A stretch of DNA of 29,899 bases. It comes from a virus. The translations under genes and the position numbers were made by a program. The notes under the pieces were generated by a model, which ran no database searches, had not been told where the DNA came from, and saw only the letters and a list, made by a program, of their open reading frames with translations. The DNA lies in IMG/VR virus record IMGVR_UViG_3300005663_000163, positions 1-29,899 of that record; one strand, written 5' to 3'. This document shows positions 14,304 through 22,093 of the stretch, piece after piece. The first letter of the stretch is position 1. Each line of letters starts with the position of its first letter.

Positions 14304-14709
14304 ACTCTTTAGTTATGCGGGCGCCTGGATAAACAGCCAGCAAATCTCCATTGTGCAAGACCCTGATCGAAAGCCAGACATATTCAAGGTCGGGAATATC
14401 AGCAATTTCCTCATCAATGGCTTCCCATTTGTCCTTTTCGGTATCGAATGCGTGGTGTAGATAAATCGACTTCTCAAGATTCCATCCCGCACAATGAATA
14501 AGGCTGGCGTCCAGAAAACATTCACCGACTATCGTCGGAATTTTTGGTGCGTTGCAAATGTCCTGTTCTATCCAGATAGGATCAGAGCCTAATTGTGACT
14601 TGAATGCGCCCACGTTCCCTTTTGGGGCTTTCGCGCACAGCACATAGCAATCATGCTCGGATGTTTTTATTGTCATCATTAGACTATTTTCCCTATCACC
14701 GCGTGTCAT
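14290..14709 (-). CDS. Hypothetical protein downstream of the resolvase
   Basis: Starting at the ATG at 14709, which overlaps the resolvase TGA, this is 139 residues. It contains SEHDCYVLCAKAPKGNVGAF and IPTIVGECFLDASLIHCAGW and looks like a mixed alpha/beta soluble protein. The frame continues upstream to 14823 inside the resolvase but without conserved sequence. Internal ATGs at codons 11 and 12 are alternatives. Not recognised. Confidence 0.72.
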   Translation of the reverse strand: MTRGDRENSLMMTIKTSEHDCYVLCAKAPKGNVGAFKSQLGSDPIWIEQDICNAPKIPTIVGECFLDASLIHCAGWNLEKSIYLHHAFDTEKDKWEAIDEEIADIPDLEYVWLSIRVLHNGDLLAVYPGARITKESGFI

Positions 14710-15203
14710 CCTACTGTACTTCCTTGACGGTCCTTGTGTTTGATTGGCCCGAACAATAAGTAGTAACACCCATGACGAATTGCATCGTTGGCATGCTTCT
14801 GGCTGGCTTGATAGAACCCCCAATCCTTTAGCTTCTTGTTGGTACAGAAGCCTTTAGCAATGTGGGCTGGTTGTTTAGTGATTTCGTAGATCCCCTGCTG
14901 GATGCATAGGGTCTCGATGCAGCCAATGACTCGTGTTGTCATCATCTGACTGCCTACATGGTGCTTAGCACGCCACTTGTACACGCGATAGTCCTCTATG
15001 ACTACTCTGCCTGGCTCATATAGCTCGAATAGTTTGCTTAGTGTTCCGACGGCTGTCTCTATGTCATCGGTATCTACCTCTCCGCAGAACTTAAGCTCCA
15101 TTTCCTCGAAGAATGCCCATCCTGTGGTGTGGCCAGGATCGAAGGCTAGGAGGGCTAGAGGATCCTCGTGCCCTATTCCGCTTGATAGTTCTTTGAAATC
15201 CAC
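14706..15203 (-). CDS. RuvC-like Holliday junction resolvase
   Basis: This 165-residue protein has the RNase H-fold acidic residues of phage RuvC-like resolvases: LLAFDPGHTTGWAF with D22, VVIEDYRVYKW with E70/D71, and HANDAIRHG with D140. It probably resolves branched DNA made by recombination-dependent replication, fitting the Sak4-like, Cas4-like and helicase genes nearby. A terminator sits between it and the upstream gene, so expression may depend on read-through. Confidence 0.87.
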   Translation of the reverse strand: MDFKELSSGIGHEDPLALLAFDPGHTTGWAFFEEMELKFCGEVDTDDIETAVGTLSKLFELYEPGRVVIEDYRVYKWRAKHHVGSQMMTTRVIGCIETLCIQQGIYEITKQPAHIAKGFCTNKKLKDWGFYQASQKHANDAIRHGCYYLLFGPIKHKDRQGSTVG

Positions 15204-15220
15204 ACCTGTTTCCTGTAGGT

Positions 15221-15258
15221 AGAAAGAAGGGTCTCCGCATCGGACAACCCGGAGACCC
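15221..15258 (-). terminator. Factor-independent terminator
   Basis: Arms GGGTCTCCG (15229-15237) and CGGAGACCC (15250-15258) form a perfect 9-bp stem with a 12-nt loop. On the minus strand it is followed by TTCTTTCT. It lies 28 bp after the stop of the 114-residue gene at 15287. Confidence 0.85.
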
Positions 15259-15286
15259 TCCTACTCAACGACTCGACTGTTGAGCC

Positions 15287-15631
15287 TTACTTGGTTTCCG
15301 CGCCTTTGTCATCGCCTGCTTTCGCAGATGCGGCGAGTTTTTCCTTCGCCGTGACACGCGGATCCTTGTCCGTCTTGGTGGCGGAGAATACGATCTGGTA
15401 CATGATCTCGCCGAATTCAGGCCCTGCCTTCTTCAGCATGTCGTTGATCGCGTTCTTGATGTCCACACGGGACTTCTGTGCTTCGCCGTGAAGGCCCGTC
15501 TTGGCGTTGTAATACCCGTTGCGGATGTAGTCGATACGTCGCTCACCGTTCGGAAGTACTACCGCGCGCCCTTGGCCCTTGACTTCTTCCTTGCCTTTGT
15601 CTTTGTCGGTTTGTGCGTTCTTGCCTGCCAT
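15287..15631 (-). CDS. Small abundant-looking hypothetical protein
   Basis: The ATG at 15631 (AGGAG 8 nt upstream) gives 114 residues with charged, probably disordered ends and a core (PNGERRIDYIRNGYYN, then RVDIKNAINDMLKKAGPEFG). Codons are GC-rich and uniform compared with neighbours, and the gene sits between a strong promoter and a strong terminator, suggesting high-level expression. It resembles small phage DNA-binding or regulatory proteins only in general character. Not recognised. Confidence 0.78.
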   Translation of the reverse strand: MAGKNAQTDKDKGKEEVKGQGRAVVLPNGERRIDYIRNGYYNAKTGLHGEAQKSRVDIKNAINDMLKKAGPEFGEIMYQIVFSATKTDKDPRVTAKEKLAASAKAGDDKGAETK

Positions 15632-15657
15632 TGTCTTTCTCCTGTCCATCAGGTTTA

Positions 15658-15671
15658 TGTAACATGTTACA
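15658..15671. promoter_or_regulatory. 14-bp perfect palindrome, possible operator
   Basis: TGTAACATGTTACA is a perfect palindrome 27-40 bp downstream of the -10 box of the promoter at 15698 and 27 bp before the gene start. Position and symmetry suit a dimeric repressor site. No second copy was noticed. Confidence 0.5.
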
Positions 15672-15697
15672 CGTCATTTATCTTAGCGTGTATATTT

Positions 15698-15726
15698 ATT
15701 ATATAATACTCATAAGGTGAAATCAA
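15698..15726 (-). promoter_or_regulatory. Sigma70-type promoter
   Basis: On the minus strand TTGATT (15726-15721) and TATAAT (15703-15698) are spaced by 17 bp. It precedes the 114-residue gene that ends at a terminator. Confidence 0.8.
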
Positions 15727-15742
15727 CGACCAATTTCAAACG

Positions 15743-16000
15743 TCATCCACCTTCACGCCGTAGCATCCCGTATGGAGGCTTATGAACAACTGATCGTCGA
15801 GGGGTATCCACATATTCCTTTCTGTGAAGGCCAACCAGTCGTCGAAGATGATCATGCTCCCATCCAGTAGTCGCACACGTGTTCCACGTCGGGGGATTGA
15901 GATTAGCTTTTTGTCCGGGGAACCAGAACTCGCCCGCTATAAACACACCACCTAGTGCAGCAGCACGTAGTATCTCGCGTCTGCTAAATTGTCTGGTCAT
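15743..16000 (-). CDS. Twin-arginine-signal protein (second copy)
   Basis: This 85-residue protein starts FSRREILRAAALGGVFIAGE, a twin-arginine-type signal, followed by FWFPGQKANLNPP and a basic C-terminal region. The signal plus a W/P-G-x-K segment is shared with the gene at 21153. The gene ends 17 bp before the -35 box at 15726. It overlaps the upstream gene by 4 bp. Function unknown; the mature part is short and polar. Confidence 0.72.
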   Translation of the reverse strand: MTRQFSRREILRAAALGGVFIAGEFWFPGQKANLNPPTWNTCATTGWEHDHLRRLVGLHRKEYVDTPRRSVVHKPPYGMLRREGG

Positions 16001-16200
16001 ATTGTTACCTCTATGCGTAGGCTGTAGGCGGTTAGATCACGTTTATCGCCTACAGTCCGACAATCTATGCAACTCAAGTCCAGCGTCGTGACGCGTAGCC
16101 CTGTTTCATTAGTGAACTCCGTAAGACGCTTGCATATCTCCTGCTCGATATTATACCGATGCATCCGCGCTTCTTCAATTGCCGTCATCTTGTCAGTCAC
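15997..16200 (-). CDS. Small hypothetical protein
   Basis: A GTG at 16200 with GGAG 7 nt upstream gives 67 residues: TDKMTAIEEARMHRYNIEQE, then RVTTLDLSCIDC and SLRIEVTI. The frame extends to 16248, overlapping the zinc protein gene by 56 bp, and an ATG at 16188 is another choice. The alternation of helix and strands suggests a small alpha/beta fold. Not recognised. Confidence 0.65.
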   Translation of the reverse strand: MTDKMTAIEEARMHRYNIEQEICKRLTEFTNETGLRVTTLDLSCIDCRTVGDKRDLTAYSLRIEVTI

Positions 16201-16492
16201 GATCGTGCTCCCAAATTGATCGCAGCCCAATTGTTTTGTTAACTCCAACGAACTGGACCAGCTTTAGATGTTCAACGGTGTCGATACCCTTGCTTGCGGC
16301 TATTTGATCAAAGCACGAAAGACATATAACACCCAACCTCTGTTCTCGCGAAACGACAAGGTCCCATGCTTCATCACTGACTGTGTAGTCAAACGATACT
16401 TTGTTTCCGCAAACTGCACAGGGCAGAATGAGTCCATCTGAAACACCTTCAGGCCAATTGGTCACTTCTGATGGTTCTTCGGCGGCGATCAT
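16193..16492 (-). CDS. Small zinc-binding phage protein
   Basis: The ATG at 16492 follows the primase-helicase TAA by one base and gives 99 residues. LPCAVCGNKVSFDY and GVICLSCFDQIAASKG hold two CxxC pairs, a likely zinc ribbon. A longer frame reaches 16534. It may bind nucleic acid or the primase-helicase, but this is inferred only from position. Confidence 0.77.
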   Translation of the reverse strand: MIAAEEPSEVTNWPEGVSDGLILPCAVCGNKVSFDYTVSDEAWDLVVSREQRLGVICLSCFDQIAASKGIDTVEHLKLVQFVGVNKTIGLRSIWEHDRD

Positions 16493-16493
16493 G

Positions 16494-18950
16494 TTAGTTA
16501 ATCCTGTACATTGCTTTGTTGTTCTTTGTCCCATCTTGATGCATGAATAGGTTCTTCTCTAGAGTACCTTTGTGGCCTCGTACGTACTTACCCAACGACC
16601 ACGAGTTAGTTAGCTTCCGATTCTTGCAGTATGTTTCGTCCTGCTCGGCCCAATCAACGATTTCGCTTATTGCAAACCTTTTCGCTGTGTATTCCTCGCC
16701 GTGTTTTGATCTGAATGCCTCGATGAAGTCAGCAATCCCCGCCATTACCCAGTCTGTCTCAGAGAGCTTCAGGGCCATCTGACGTGCAAGGGCTTCGGGA
16801 ATCCAATCGAACGGCAGATCGAGGACTTTAGCCATCATAATAAGTGCCTGCTCGTAATTAGCTAGACGATGCCCAGCACGGAAGTTATTGTCCCATTCTT
16901 TGTCGTGTAGGGCCCGCCTTAGGAACCGGTGGATGACAATGAGCTGATGTGCTATCCAGCCCTCACGCCCAGGCCCCCTAGCAATCTGTTTCTCTACCCA
17001 CATAGCATCATGCCCAGACTGTATAACCTGAAGCTCAAAAATAGCCGAACGTTGAATTAGATCCGGAGTGATGAAGGGCTGCTCAAGTGCAGTCAAGGCA
17101 AACGTCGAGTTTACTGGCAGACGCAGTATATCAGAGGTCGTGTACAGTTTGCGCAACTCAATGTGGGGGCTGGGTTCGGTAACCAAGCGGCACATTTCAT
17201 CGCTGAGGCGTTGTTGATAATCCTTATTGGCAGCGGTGAAGTGTATATTGTCAAGGACGTAGAGTCCTCCTGAGGATGTGATACCAGCGTACCAATCCTT
17301 TATGTCATTGGTCATGTTTGTAAGGCGGGGATACCCGGTAATGACGCTTTGCCGTAGGGCGTATAAGGAGGACTTCCCACAACCGGGCTCCCCTATAATG
17401 AGTTCGATAGGCAGCTGAGTCCCGCGCCACCTAAGGAACCACGGACTTAAGTAGTATAACAGTGTAGCTAGCAACCTCCCTTCTGTTAGGAGTTGCTCTT
17501 GAGGTATGCCTTCAGTAGGTACAGCACTAGGTAGGAAGTTAAAGCTCTTCAGTACTTCGTGCCACAATACAGCAGAGTCGTCAAGCTTCATCTCCAAGCT
17601 AGCTACGATATTCACGTGGCTTATAGGTTCCACATGTCCCTGCTCGAACAACACGCCGTGCATCCCGTTCTCGCAGATGATGTACGGCTTCGAGGGATCC
17701 GGTGTCATGATAATAAAGTGTGAGTCCGATAGCTGGTATGCTATACATCCTGGCATGTTTGCGGGTTGCGCAAGCACACGATGTGTCACAGCTTCCTTGA
17801 TCCCGGGCTCGCCATGAAACTGTGCAGCCAACCACCCCACTATACGCTGATCTATCGCAGCGAGGTTGAACTCCTGATACAGGTACGACCCAAATGCTGT
17901 ATCGTGTAGCATTATACGTGGATTACCTAGTGCTACATCCATAAGCATATGGGTCTTGTCATTAAAGAAGAACATGTCGTGGGTATTAGTATTGCGGAGA
18001 CGCCTCCCACGGGTTTCGAGCTCCATCAGTATTGAGAGGGATACGTCCTGAGTCTCCTTCCGTGAGAGGCGCGCTTTCTGTAGGCGTCCAGCGATGAACG
18101 CCTTAGGATTCGGGTGACGAGGAAACGCAATACGCTTCCTACGGCAAGTGCGGAGGATCCCAGCAAAGCTTTTGACTCCTTGTGTTACTAGGTAGTCATC
18201 CAGCCCCATCTTGGGGTCCTTTGCAGTAGTAGGCAGAATCAATTGGCGGATGTTAATAATTGGTAGTCCGCGATATCGGAGCTCATAGCCCAGTTGTGCG
18301 GCAGCTCGCTGTACTTGACTCTTCACACCGCCCTTGTTGCTATCAAAGATGATAATGGCCTCCATGCTATTGGCTACCATGTGGTCCAAGAGATCGTGGA
18401 GTCCTACTGCTACAATGCCGGAGTCTTGCAGAACCGTGGCGTTGGAATCCCCTGATGGGATTATAGCTTTCATGACACTCCCTGCACCCACCTTGACAGC
18501 CTTAAGCTTTGTGTCTTTAGGAAACGTAATCTGCTTGTTACGCCAACAGTCTATTCCTGATAGCGCAACACAGGGGAAGCCACATTTAACCGCGCATACA
18601 GCCTTCTTCTCGCCTTCGGTAATGATTATGTAGTCAGCCTGAGAGCTCTTAAGTACTTTCCTAAGATCGGGAGGGAAGTAAATATGGTTAGGGTACCCTG
18701 CTAGTGCACGGTATTTGGGGCCTCCAAGGGGATCAAGGATCTTAACTCGATAGTATGGAGCTATCTCGCCTTGGAAGTCGAAATAGGGAATTACGTAGCC
18801 ATCAGGAATGTAGGAGCTACCACCGGCAGAAGTAGCTGCTACTTCTGCCCCCGTGAGGATTCGTGCCGCTATATCGCGTGGCCCGATCCCAGATTTTTGA
18901 AGGTCCTCTATTGCACCCTGACTCAGGCCAATGCGAGCATCAGCTGTCAA
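16494..18950 (-). CDS. Primase-helicase (Toprim/DUF3854 plus AAA ATPase)
   Basis: This 818-residue protein has an N-terminal DUF3854/Toprim-like domain: YIIITEGEKKAVCA with E112 and E114, and IIIFDSNKGG with D203. A central region is followed by an AAA/D5-type helicase domain with Walker A GEPGCGKSS at 520-528 and Walker B GGLYVLDNIHF with D567. The arrangement is that of phage and plasmid primase-helicases that start replication. It lies next to a winged-helix protein, overlapping by 11 bp, and upstream of a zinc protein. It is the largest complete gene in the window. Confidence 0.87.
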   Translation of the reverse strand: MTADARIGLSQGAIEDLQKSGIGPRDIAARILTGAEVAATSAGGSSYIPDGYVIPYFDFQGEIAPYYRVKILDPLGGPKYRALAGYPNHIYFPPDLRKVLKSSQADYIIITEGEKKAVCAVKCGFPCVALSGIDCWRNKQITFPKDTKLKAVKVGAGSVMKAIIPSGDSNATVLQDSGIVAVGLHDLLDHMVANSMEAIIIFDSNKGGVKSQVQRAAAQLGYELRYRGLPIINIRQLILPTTAKDPKMGLDDYLVTQGVKSFAGILRTCRRKRIAFPRHPNPKAFIAGRLQKARLSRKETQDVSLSILMELETRGRRLRNTNTHDMFFFNDKTHMLMDVALGNPRIMLHDTAFGSYLYQEFNLAAIDQRIVGWLAAQFHGEPGIKEAVTHRVLAQPANMPGCIAYQLSDSHFIIMTPDPSKPYIICENGMHGVLFEQGHVEPISHVNIVASLEMKLDDSAVLWHEVLKSFNFLPSAVPTEGIPQEQLLTEGRLLATLLYYLSPWFLRWRGTQLPIELIIGEPGCGKSSLYALRQSVITGYPRLTNMTNDIKDWYAGITSSGGLYVLDNIHFTAANKDYQQRLSDEMCRLVTEPSPHIELRKLYTTSDILRLPVNSTFALTALEQPFITPDLIQRSAIFELQVIQSGHDAMWVEKQIARGPGREGWIAHQLIVIHRFLRRALHDKEWDNNFRAGHRLANYEQALIMMAKVLDLPFDWIPEALARQMALKLSETDWVMAGIADFIEAFRSKHGEEYTAKRFAISEIVDWAEQDETYCKNRKLTNSWSLGKYVRGHKGTLEKNLFMHQDGTKNNKAMYRIN

Positions 18951-19230
18951 GGTGGTCTAACTCCGTTTTGGGGAGATGTAGGAACGTATACGTGTTATAG
19001 CGTTCCTGATGTGTCCGCATGGACCGCTGTGATTCCTTTACTAGCCCCGCGGCAATGAGGTCTTCAAGTACCGGCCGCCATTGAACTGGTTTCATATATG
19101 GGCCGAGACCACCCTGCAACATGGTAGGTGAAATGATTGGATAGAGGCTCAGTATATGCAGGACCTTATCCCTTATGATACTGGGGTCTATGACCTCCTG
19201 TTTTTTTGTTTGCGTATTCATCGTCCTCAT
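18940..19230 (-). CDS. Winged-helix DNA-binding protein
   Basis: This 96-residue protein has a predicted helix-turn-helix/winged-helix core: IRDKVLHILSLYPIISPTML, WRPVLEDLIAAGLVKESQ, then a wing-like RYNTYTFLHLP. Its end overlaps the primase-helicase start. It may help origin recognition or regulate this operon. An ATG three codons in, at 19221, is an alternative start. Confidence 0.75.
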   Translation of the reverse strand: MRTMNTQTKKQEVIDPSIIRDKVLHILSLYPIISPTMLQGGLGPYMKPVQWRPVLEDLIAAGLVKESQRSMRTHQERYNTYTFLHLPKTELDHLDS

Positions 19231-19265
19231 TGGTTACCTGTTCTGCTTACATCTATGTTAACTCT

Positions 19266-19295
19266 ATTATAACTTAGAATCGATGGGCCAATCAA
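19266..19295 (-). promoter_or_regulatory. Sigma70-type promoter for the primase-helicase operon
   Basis: On the minus strand TTGATT (19295-19290) and TATAAT (19271-19266) are spaced by 18 bp and followed by AGAG. The -35 box overlaps the last codons of the upstream gene. Confidence 0.8.
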
Positions 19296-19672
19296 CTGTT
19301 GATTTCGCTGAGCATTTCCTTCACTAGGTCTGCGTTTGCATCGGATGTTGCGAAAGGATCTGCGAGTCCTTCCGCCTCAGCAATCTCCTTACAGCGTGTA
19401 ATGGCCAACTCAGCAAACGATAGAGTGGCCGCTTTAATCGCTTCCTGTGCACAACTAGTTCCTTCATGATCCTCCACGTGCCACATGGCAATTCTTGCAA
19501 GGCATAGACTTGCGAAGGGCACCATACTCGAGACGAGACGTTCCTGCATTTGCGGGCTAGAGGATTGGAACTTGTCTATTAGGGCTGCTAACTTGTATCT
19601 GAACAAGTCTATTTGGTGCTCCTCTTTTAACGTCGTCCCTATTATCTCGGTAATTTCCTCAATTATGCTCAT
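19292..19672 (-). CDS. Hypothetical helical protein
   Basis: This 126-residue protein appears all-helical, with EEITEIIGTTLKEEHQIDLF and LAALIDKF segments and C-terminal NADLVKEMLSEINS. It is coupled to the upstream gene by a 4-bp overlap and is the last gene before the promoter at 19266. No motif was recognised. Confidence 0.75.
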   Translation of the reverse strand: MSIIEEITEIIGTTLKEEHQIDLFRYKLAALIDKFQSSSPQMQERLVSSMVPFASLCLARIAMWHVEDHEGTSCAQEAIKAATLSFAELAITRCKEIAEAEGLADPFATSDANADLVKEMLSEINS

Positions 19673-19992
19673 ACTGACAGTCCTCTCTTTGCTGCTTCCT
19701 GTATCATGCGTGGATACACCTTGTAGTTGTCATACGCGTAGTCTTGCGGACGCATATCCATTAAATTGTCTATTTCCTGCTCGATCATGTCCTCTGCCAT
19801 ATTACCGCTGAACATTGTAGAGCATCGAAATGCCGCATCTAGATCCCGTCCTATTTCAGCGTCCGCCCATCTATCTAGCATCCGGATCGTATTGTATAGG
19901 TGCCTATCGTCCATGTTCACGATCTTGATGACTTCGCCTTCGGCGGTCATCCACCTAGTCTTCCACGTAGGCCGTTTACGTCTCTTCGCCAT
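19669..19992 (-). CDS. Conserved-looking phage protein with basic N-terminus
   Basis: This 107-residue protein starts AKRRKRPTWKTRWMTAEGE and continues IVNMDDRHLYNTIRMLDR. The W-x-T-x-x-G ... M-x-D-x-H-L-x-N-T-I pattern is one I recognise from small phage proteins of unknown role. The C-terminal half is helical and acidic. The next gene upstream (19994) ends one base before its start. Confidence 0.75.
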   Translation of the reverse strand: MAKRRKRPTWKTRWMTAEGEVIKIVNMDDRHLYNTIRMLDRWADAEIGRDLDAAFRCSTMFSGNMAEDMIEQEIDNLMDMRPQDYAYDNYKVYPRMIQEAAKRGLSV

Positions 19993-19993
19993 G

Positions 19994-20227
19994 TTACCAA
20001 TCGAACGCGTTGGGATCTGGATGTATTACTTTCACGTCCAGTGTACCATCTTTGGGATTGAAACTCCCCTCGATGAATATCTTGACCACACCGGGCGGAA
20101 ATAGATCGCGTATTTCTTTGGTAATGGGGATCTCACCCATACGGTTGCGGTCTCTATTGTACACAAGTGCCATAGGTATGGGAGCATTTGTCTCCAGCGG
20201 GAGTTGTATTTTGTATTTCTCAGGCAT
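19994..20227 (-). CDS. Small hypothetical protein after the ligase
   Basis: The ATG at 20227 shares one base with the ligase TGA and has GAGAGG 7 nt upstream, giving 77 residues; a GTG one codon earlier would add one. It is beta-rich: YKIQLPLETNAPIPMALVY, then VKIFIEGSFNPKDGTLDVKV. It resembles a small binding fold, but no family is recognised. Confidence 0.75.
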   Translation of the reverse strand: MPEKYKIQLPLETNAPIPMALVYNRDRNRMGEIPITKEIRDLFPPGVVKIFIEGSFNPKDGTLDVKVIHPDPNAFDW

Positions 20228-21156
20228 CACTCATCCTCTCTGAACCCCTTGAACACAGGGAAGCGTGGTTTGTCTTGCATCCCGTACTCTTGGTACTTAA
20301 ATGTCACCTTACGTCCAACGTCAGGCGGCTCGGAATCCTTGTTACGATAACGCTCACTCATGTCCATGTTGCGATTCCAGATTTCCTGTCTTAAGGCGTC
20401 ATCGAAACCTGTTCCCACTCTGAGCTCTCCCCACGCTGTATCCAGAATGAGGGCTCCCAACGTTCCCATCGGAACCATGTTTTCTTTATGGGAGGATCGC
20501 TTGGCATGCCCAAAATTATCCTTGATATCCTCGTTCGCGTTGTGCATCCGTTCCTCAAAACCCACCACAGTGCCTTCAGCATCAGCCCACGCCTTATATT
20601 TGAGAAGCCATCCCTGCTTCAGTGTTGATCGGCCGCTCTTGTATGGTCCATCGAAAGAGCGGATCATTGTACCTTCGAATCCCTGACTTATGTGAGTCTG
20701 GGCCACTCTAAGGAACTCATCAACATTAGCAACCCATTTATGGTTCACTATACGAATACTTGGGTGGTTCATAGACTCTACTATGAAAGTTGCGTCCGTA
20801 TACCGTTCTAGGAACTTCTCGTCTGGTTGTCGGAAGCAGTCAAACACTAGATACATGAATAGGGGCCGGCCGCCGTGCGACATAACGGCTGATTGGGTTT
20901 CGTTGAATGTGCGTATGTCCCCGTCTTCATGTACTGCAACAAGCTCACCATCTAACCGACAGTTACCCGCCACACGTTTTAGTGTCTCGTATATGTGCGT
21001 GTTGGGTACTTGAATGAATGAGGTCGTAGCTGGCCCTATCTCTGGATGCATAAGGGATCGGATCCCATCGATCTTCGGACTCACTAGTAATGGCCACTCA
21101 AGCCCTTCTAGGTGCTCATATTTGACCTTCTCGGCCTTCATGGGTCTAGTGATCAT
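20227..21156 (-). CDS. ATP-dependent DNA ligase
   Basis: This 309-residue ligase has motif I SPKIDGIRS at 26-34 with adenylated K28, motif III-like LDGELVAVHEDG with E71, motif IV GFEGTMIRS at 159-167 and motif V LLKYKAW at 184-190, followed by an OB-fold-like tail. It seals nicks during replication and recombination. The short length matches minimal phage ligases. It overlaps the upstream twin-arginine-signal gene by 4 bp. Confidence 0.93.
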   Translation of the reverse strand: MITRPMKAEKVKYEHLEGLEWPLLVSPKIDGIRSLMHPEIGPATTSFIQVPNTHIYETLKRVAGNCRLDGELVAVHEDGDIRTFNETQSAVMSHGGRPLFMYLVFDCFRQPDEKFLERYTDATFIVESMNHPSIRIVNHKWVANVDEFLRVAQTHISQGFEGTMIRSFDGPYKSGRSTLKQGWLLKYKAWADAEGTVVGFEERMHNANEDIKDNFGHAKRSSHKENMVPMGTLGALILDTAWGELRVGTGFDDALRQEIWNRNMDMSERYRNKDSEPPDVGRKVTFKYQEYGMQDKPRFPVFKGFREDE

Positions 21157-21548
21157 CGCAGTGCGCTCATAAGGGCCTCTAGCTGATGATCCCTCGCAGT
21201 GACTGTGGCTGTAATAATCGTACGTGGCTTCACAGTGAGGGGAACTGTGAATTTGAACATATTCGTTCTGCCTACGTACATGTTAGTAATCATCCCTGAT
21301 ACACCTGGAGGAATTAGCGGAAAGCTAATTCTAGCTTCACCACCACATATGTCTACCGATTCACGCCCTCGTGGTATGGAGCATATTACACGTCCAGTGT
21401 CCCAAGCAACGAGACTAATCGCGTCGCGCTTCAGGATGAGATGTCGCTTAGGGATCGAGACCAACTTAGCTCCGGGCCAGTACAATCCTTCGGCAGTTAT
21501 TACGGCACCTGCCCCAAGCATAGCTATAAGCTCACGTCTGGTGATCAT
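21153..21548 (-). CDS. Twin-arginine-signal protein (third copy, longest)
   Basis: The ATG at 21548 overlaps the upstream TGA and gives 131 residues. TRRELIAMLGAGAVITAEGL is a twin-arginine-like signal followed by YWPGAKLVSIPKR. The mature part is beta-rich (ISFPLIPPGVSGMITNMYVG, KFTVPLTVKPRTIITATV), resembling a small surface or structural domain. Phages of Gram-negative bacteria often carry such proteins without known role. It is coupled to the ligase. Confidence 0.75.
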   Translation of the reverse strand: MITRRELIAMLGAGAVITAEGLYWPGAKLVSIPKRHLILKRDAISLVAWDTGRVICSIPRGRESVDICGGEARISFPLIPPGVSGMITNMYVGRTNMFKFTVPLTVKPRTIITATVTARDHQLEALMSALR

Positions 21549-21745
21549 TTCGTTGGACTCTGTATTTGTTCGGACCACCACTCACCCTTCCACCTCGCTG
21601 TGTGTACCCAACAGTCTTGGCCAAGCCGTGCACGCATTCCGCCTTCTAACTTCGTCACATAGATTGGTGTTGGTTCAAAAAACTCCATAACACGAAACCA
21701 ATACCACCCGGTATCAGTCGGCTGTTTTTTTGTCCATTTATTCAT
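21545..21745 (-). CDS. Small tryptophan-rich phage protein (WYW paralog 2)
   Basis: This 66-residue protein reads MNKWTKKQPTDTGWYWFRV, ending with a WKGEWWSEQI motif. It matches the 57-residue gene at 13054 in the pattern W-T-x-x-x-P-x-x-x-G-W-Y-W-x-R and the terminal GEW. It is coupled to both neighbours. The function is unknown, but two copies in one genome suggest a small ligand- or partner-binding family. Confidence 0.8.
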   Translation of the reverse strand: MNKWTKKQPTDTGWYWFRVMEFFEPTPIYVTKLEGGMRARLGQDCWVHTARWKGEWWSEQIQSPTK

Positions 21746-21980
21746 TATTCGCTACCTCAGTTATCCCCGGCACCTCTACGGCTCCTCCTGGGAAGTATTC
21801 GAATTCTACAGTCTCCTCGTCATACGATGTAAACCACTTGTTGCCAATGGTATCGAAGACTCGTTGTCTAGCTTCACCCTCAGATGGAGCCTCGATTCTC
21901 AGTAGCACATCCTTATCTAGCACCACGTCATTTATTACGTGCCTGTGTACTTGCCCAAATGATATATAGAATGTGCTCAT
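21738..21980 (-). CDS. Small conserved-looking phage protein
   Basis: The ATG at 21980 (AAGGG 7 nt upstream) gives 80 residues: TFYISFGQVHRHVINDVVLD, then LLRIEAPSEGEARQRVFD and FEYFPGGAVEVPG. The order of FGQxHxH, a charged strand and F-x-x-G-N-K-W-F resembles a small phage protein of unknown function seen in many genomes. A longer frame to 22022 overlaps the zinc gene and is rejected. Confidence 0.75.
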   Translation of the reverse strand: MSTFYISFGQVHRHVINDVVLDKDVLLRIEAPSEGEARQRVFDTIGNKWFTSYDEETVEFEYFPGGAVEVPGITEVANNE

Positions 21981-22093
21981 CGTTCTGCCCTTGGTATGTA
22001 TACACGCCTGCAGGTGCAGCATCGGTATGTAGGTTTCTTCCCTTTGCGGTATCTCGGCAGTATCTGCCCAGCCTTACAGTGTATGCACTTCAT
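21977..22093 (-). CDS. 38-residue zinc-ribbon protein
   Basis: This very short gene (ATG at 22093, TGA at 21977) encodes MKCIHCKAGQILPRY, a basic linker and YRCCTCRRVYIPRAER. It has two CxxC pairs, a compact zinc ribbon. Its start overlaps the stop of the upstream gene and its stop overlaps the next ATG, so it is embedded in the operon. It may bind nucleic acid or a protein partner. Confidence 0.72.
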   Translation of the reverse strand: MKCIHCKAGQILPRYRKGKKPTYRCCTCRRVYIPRAER

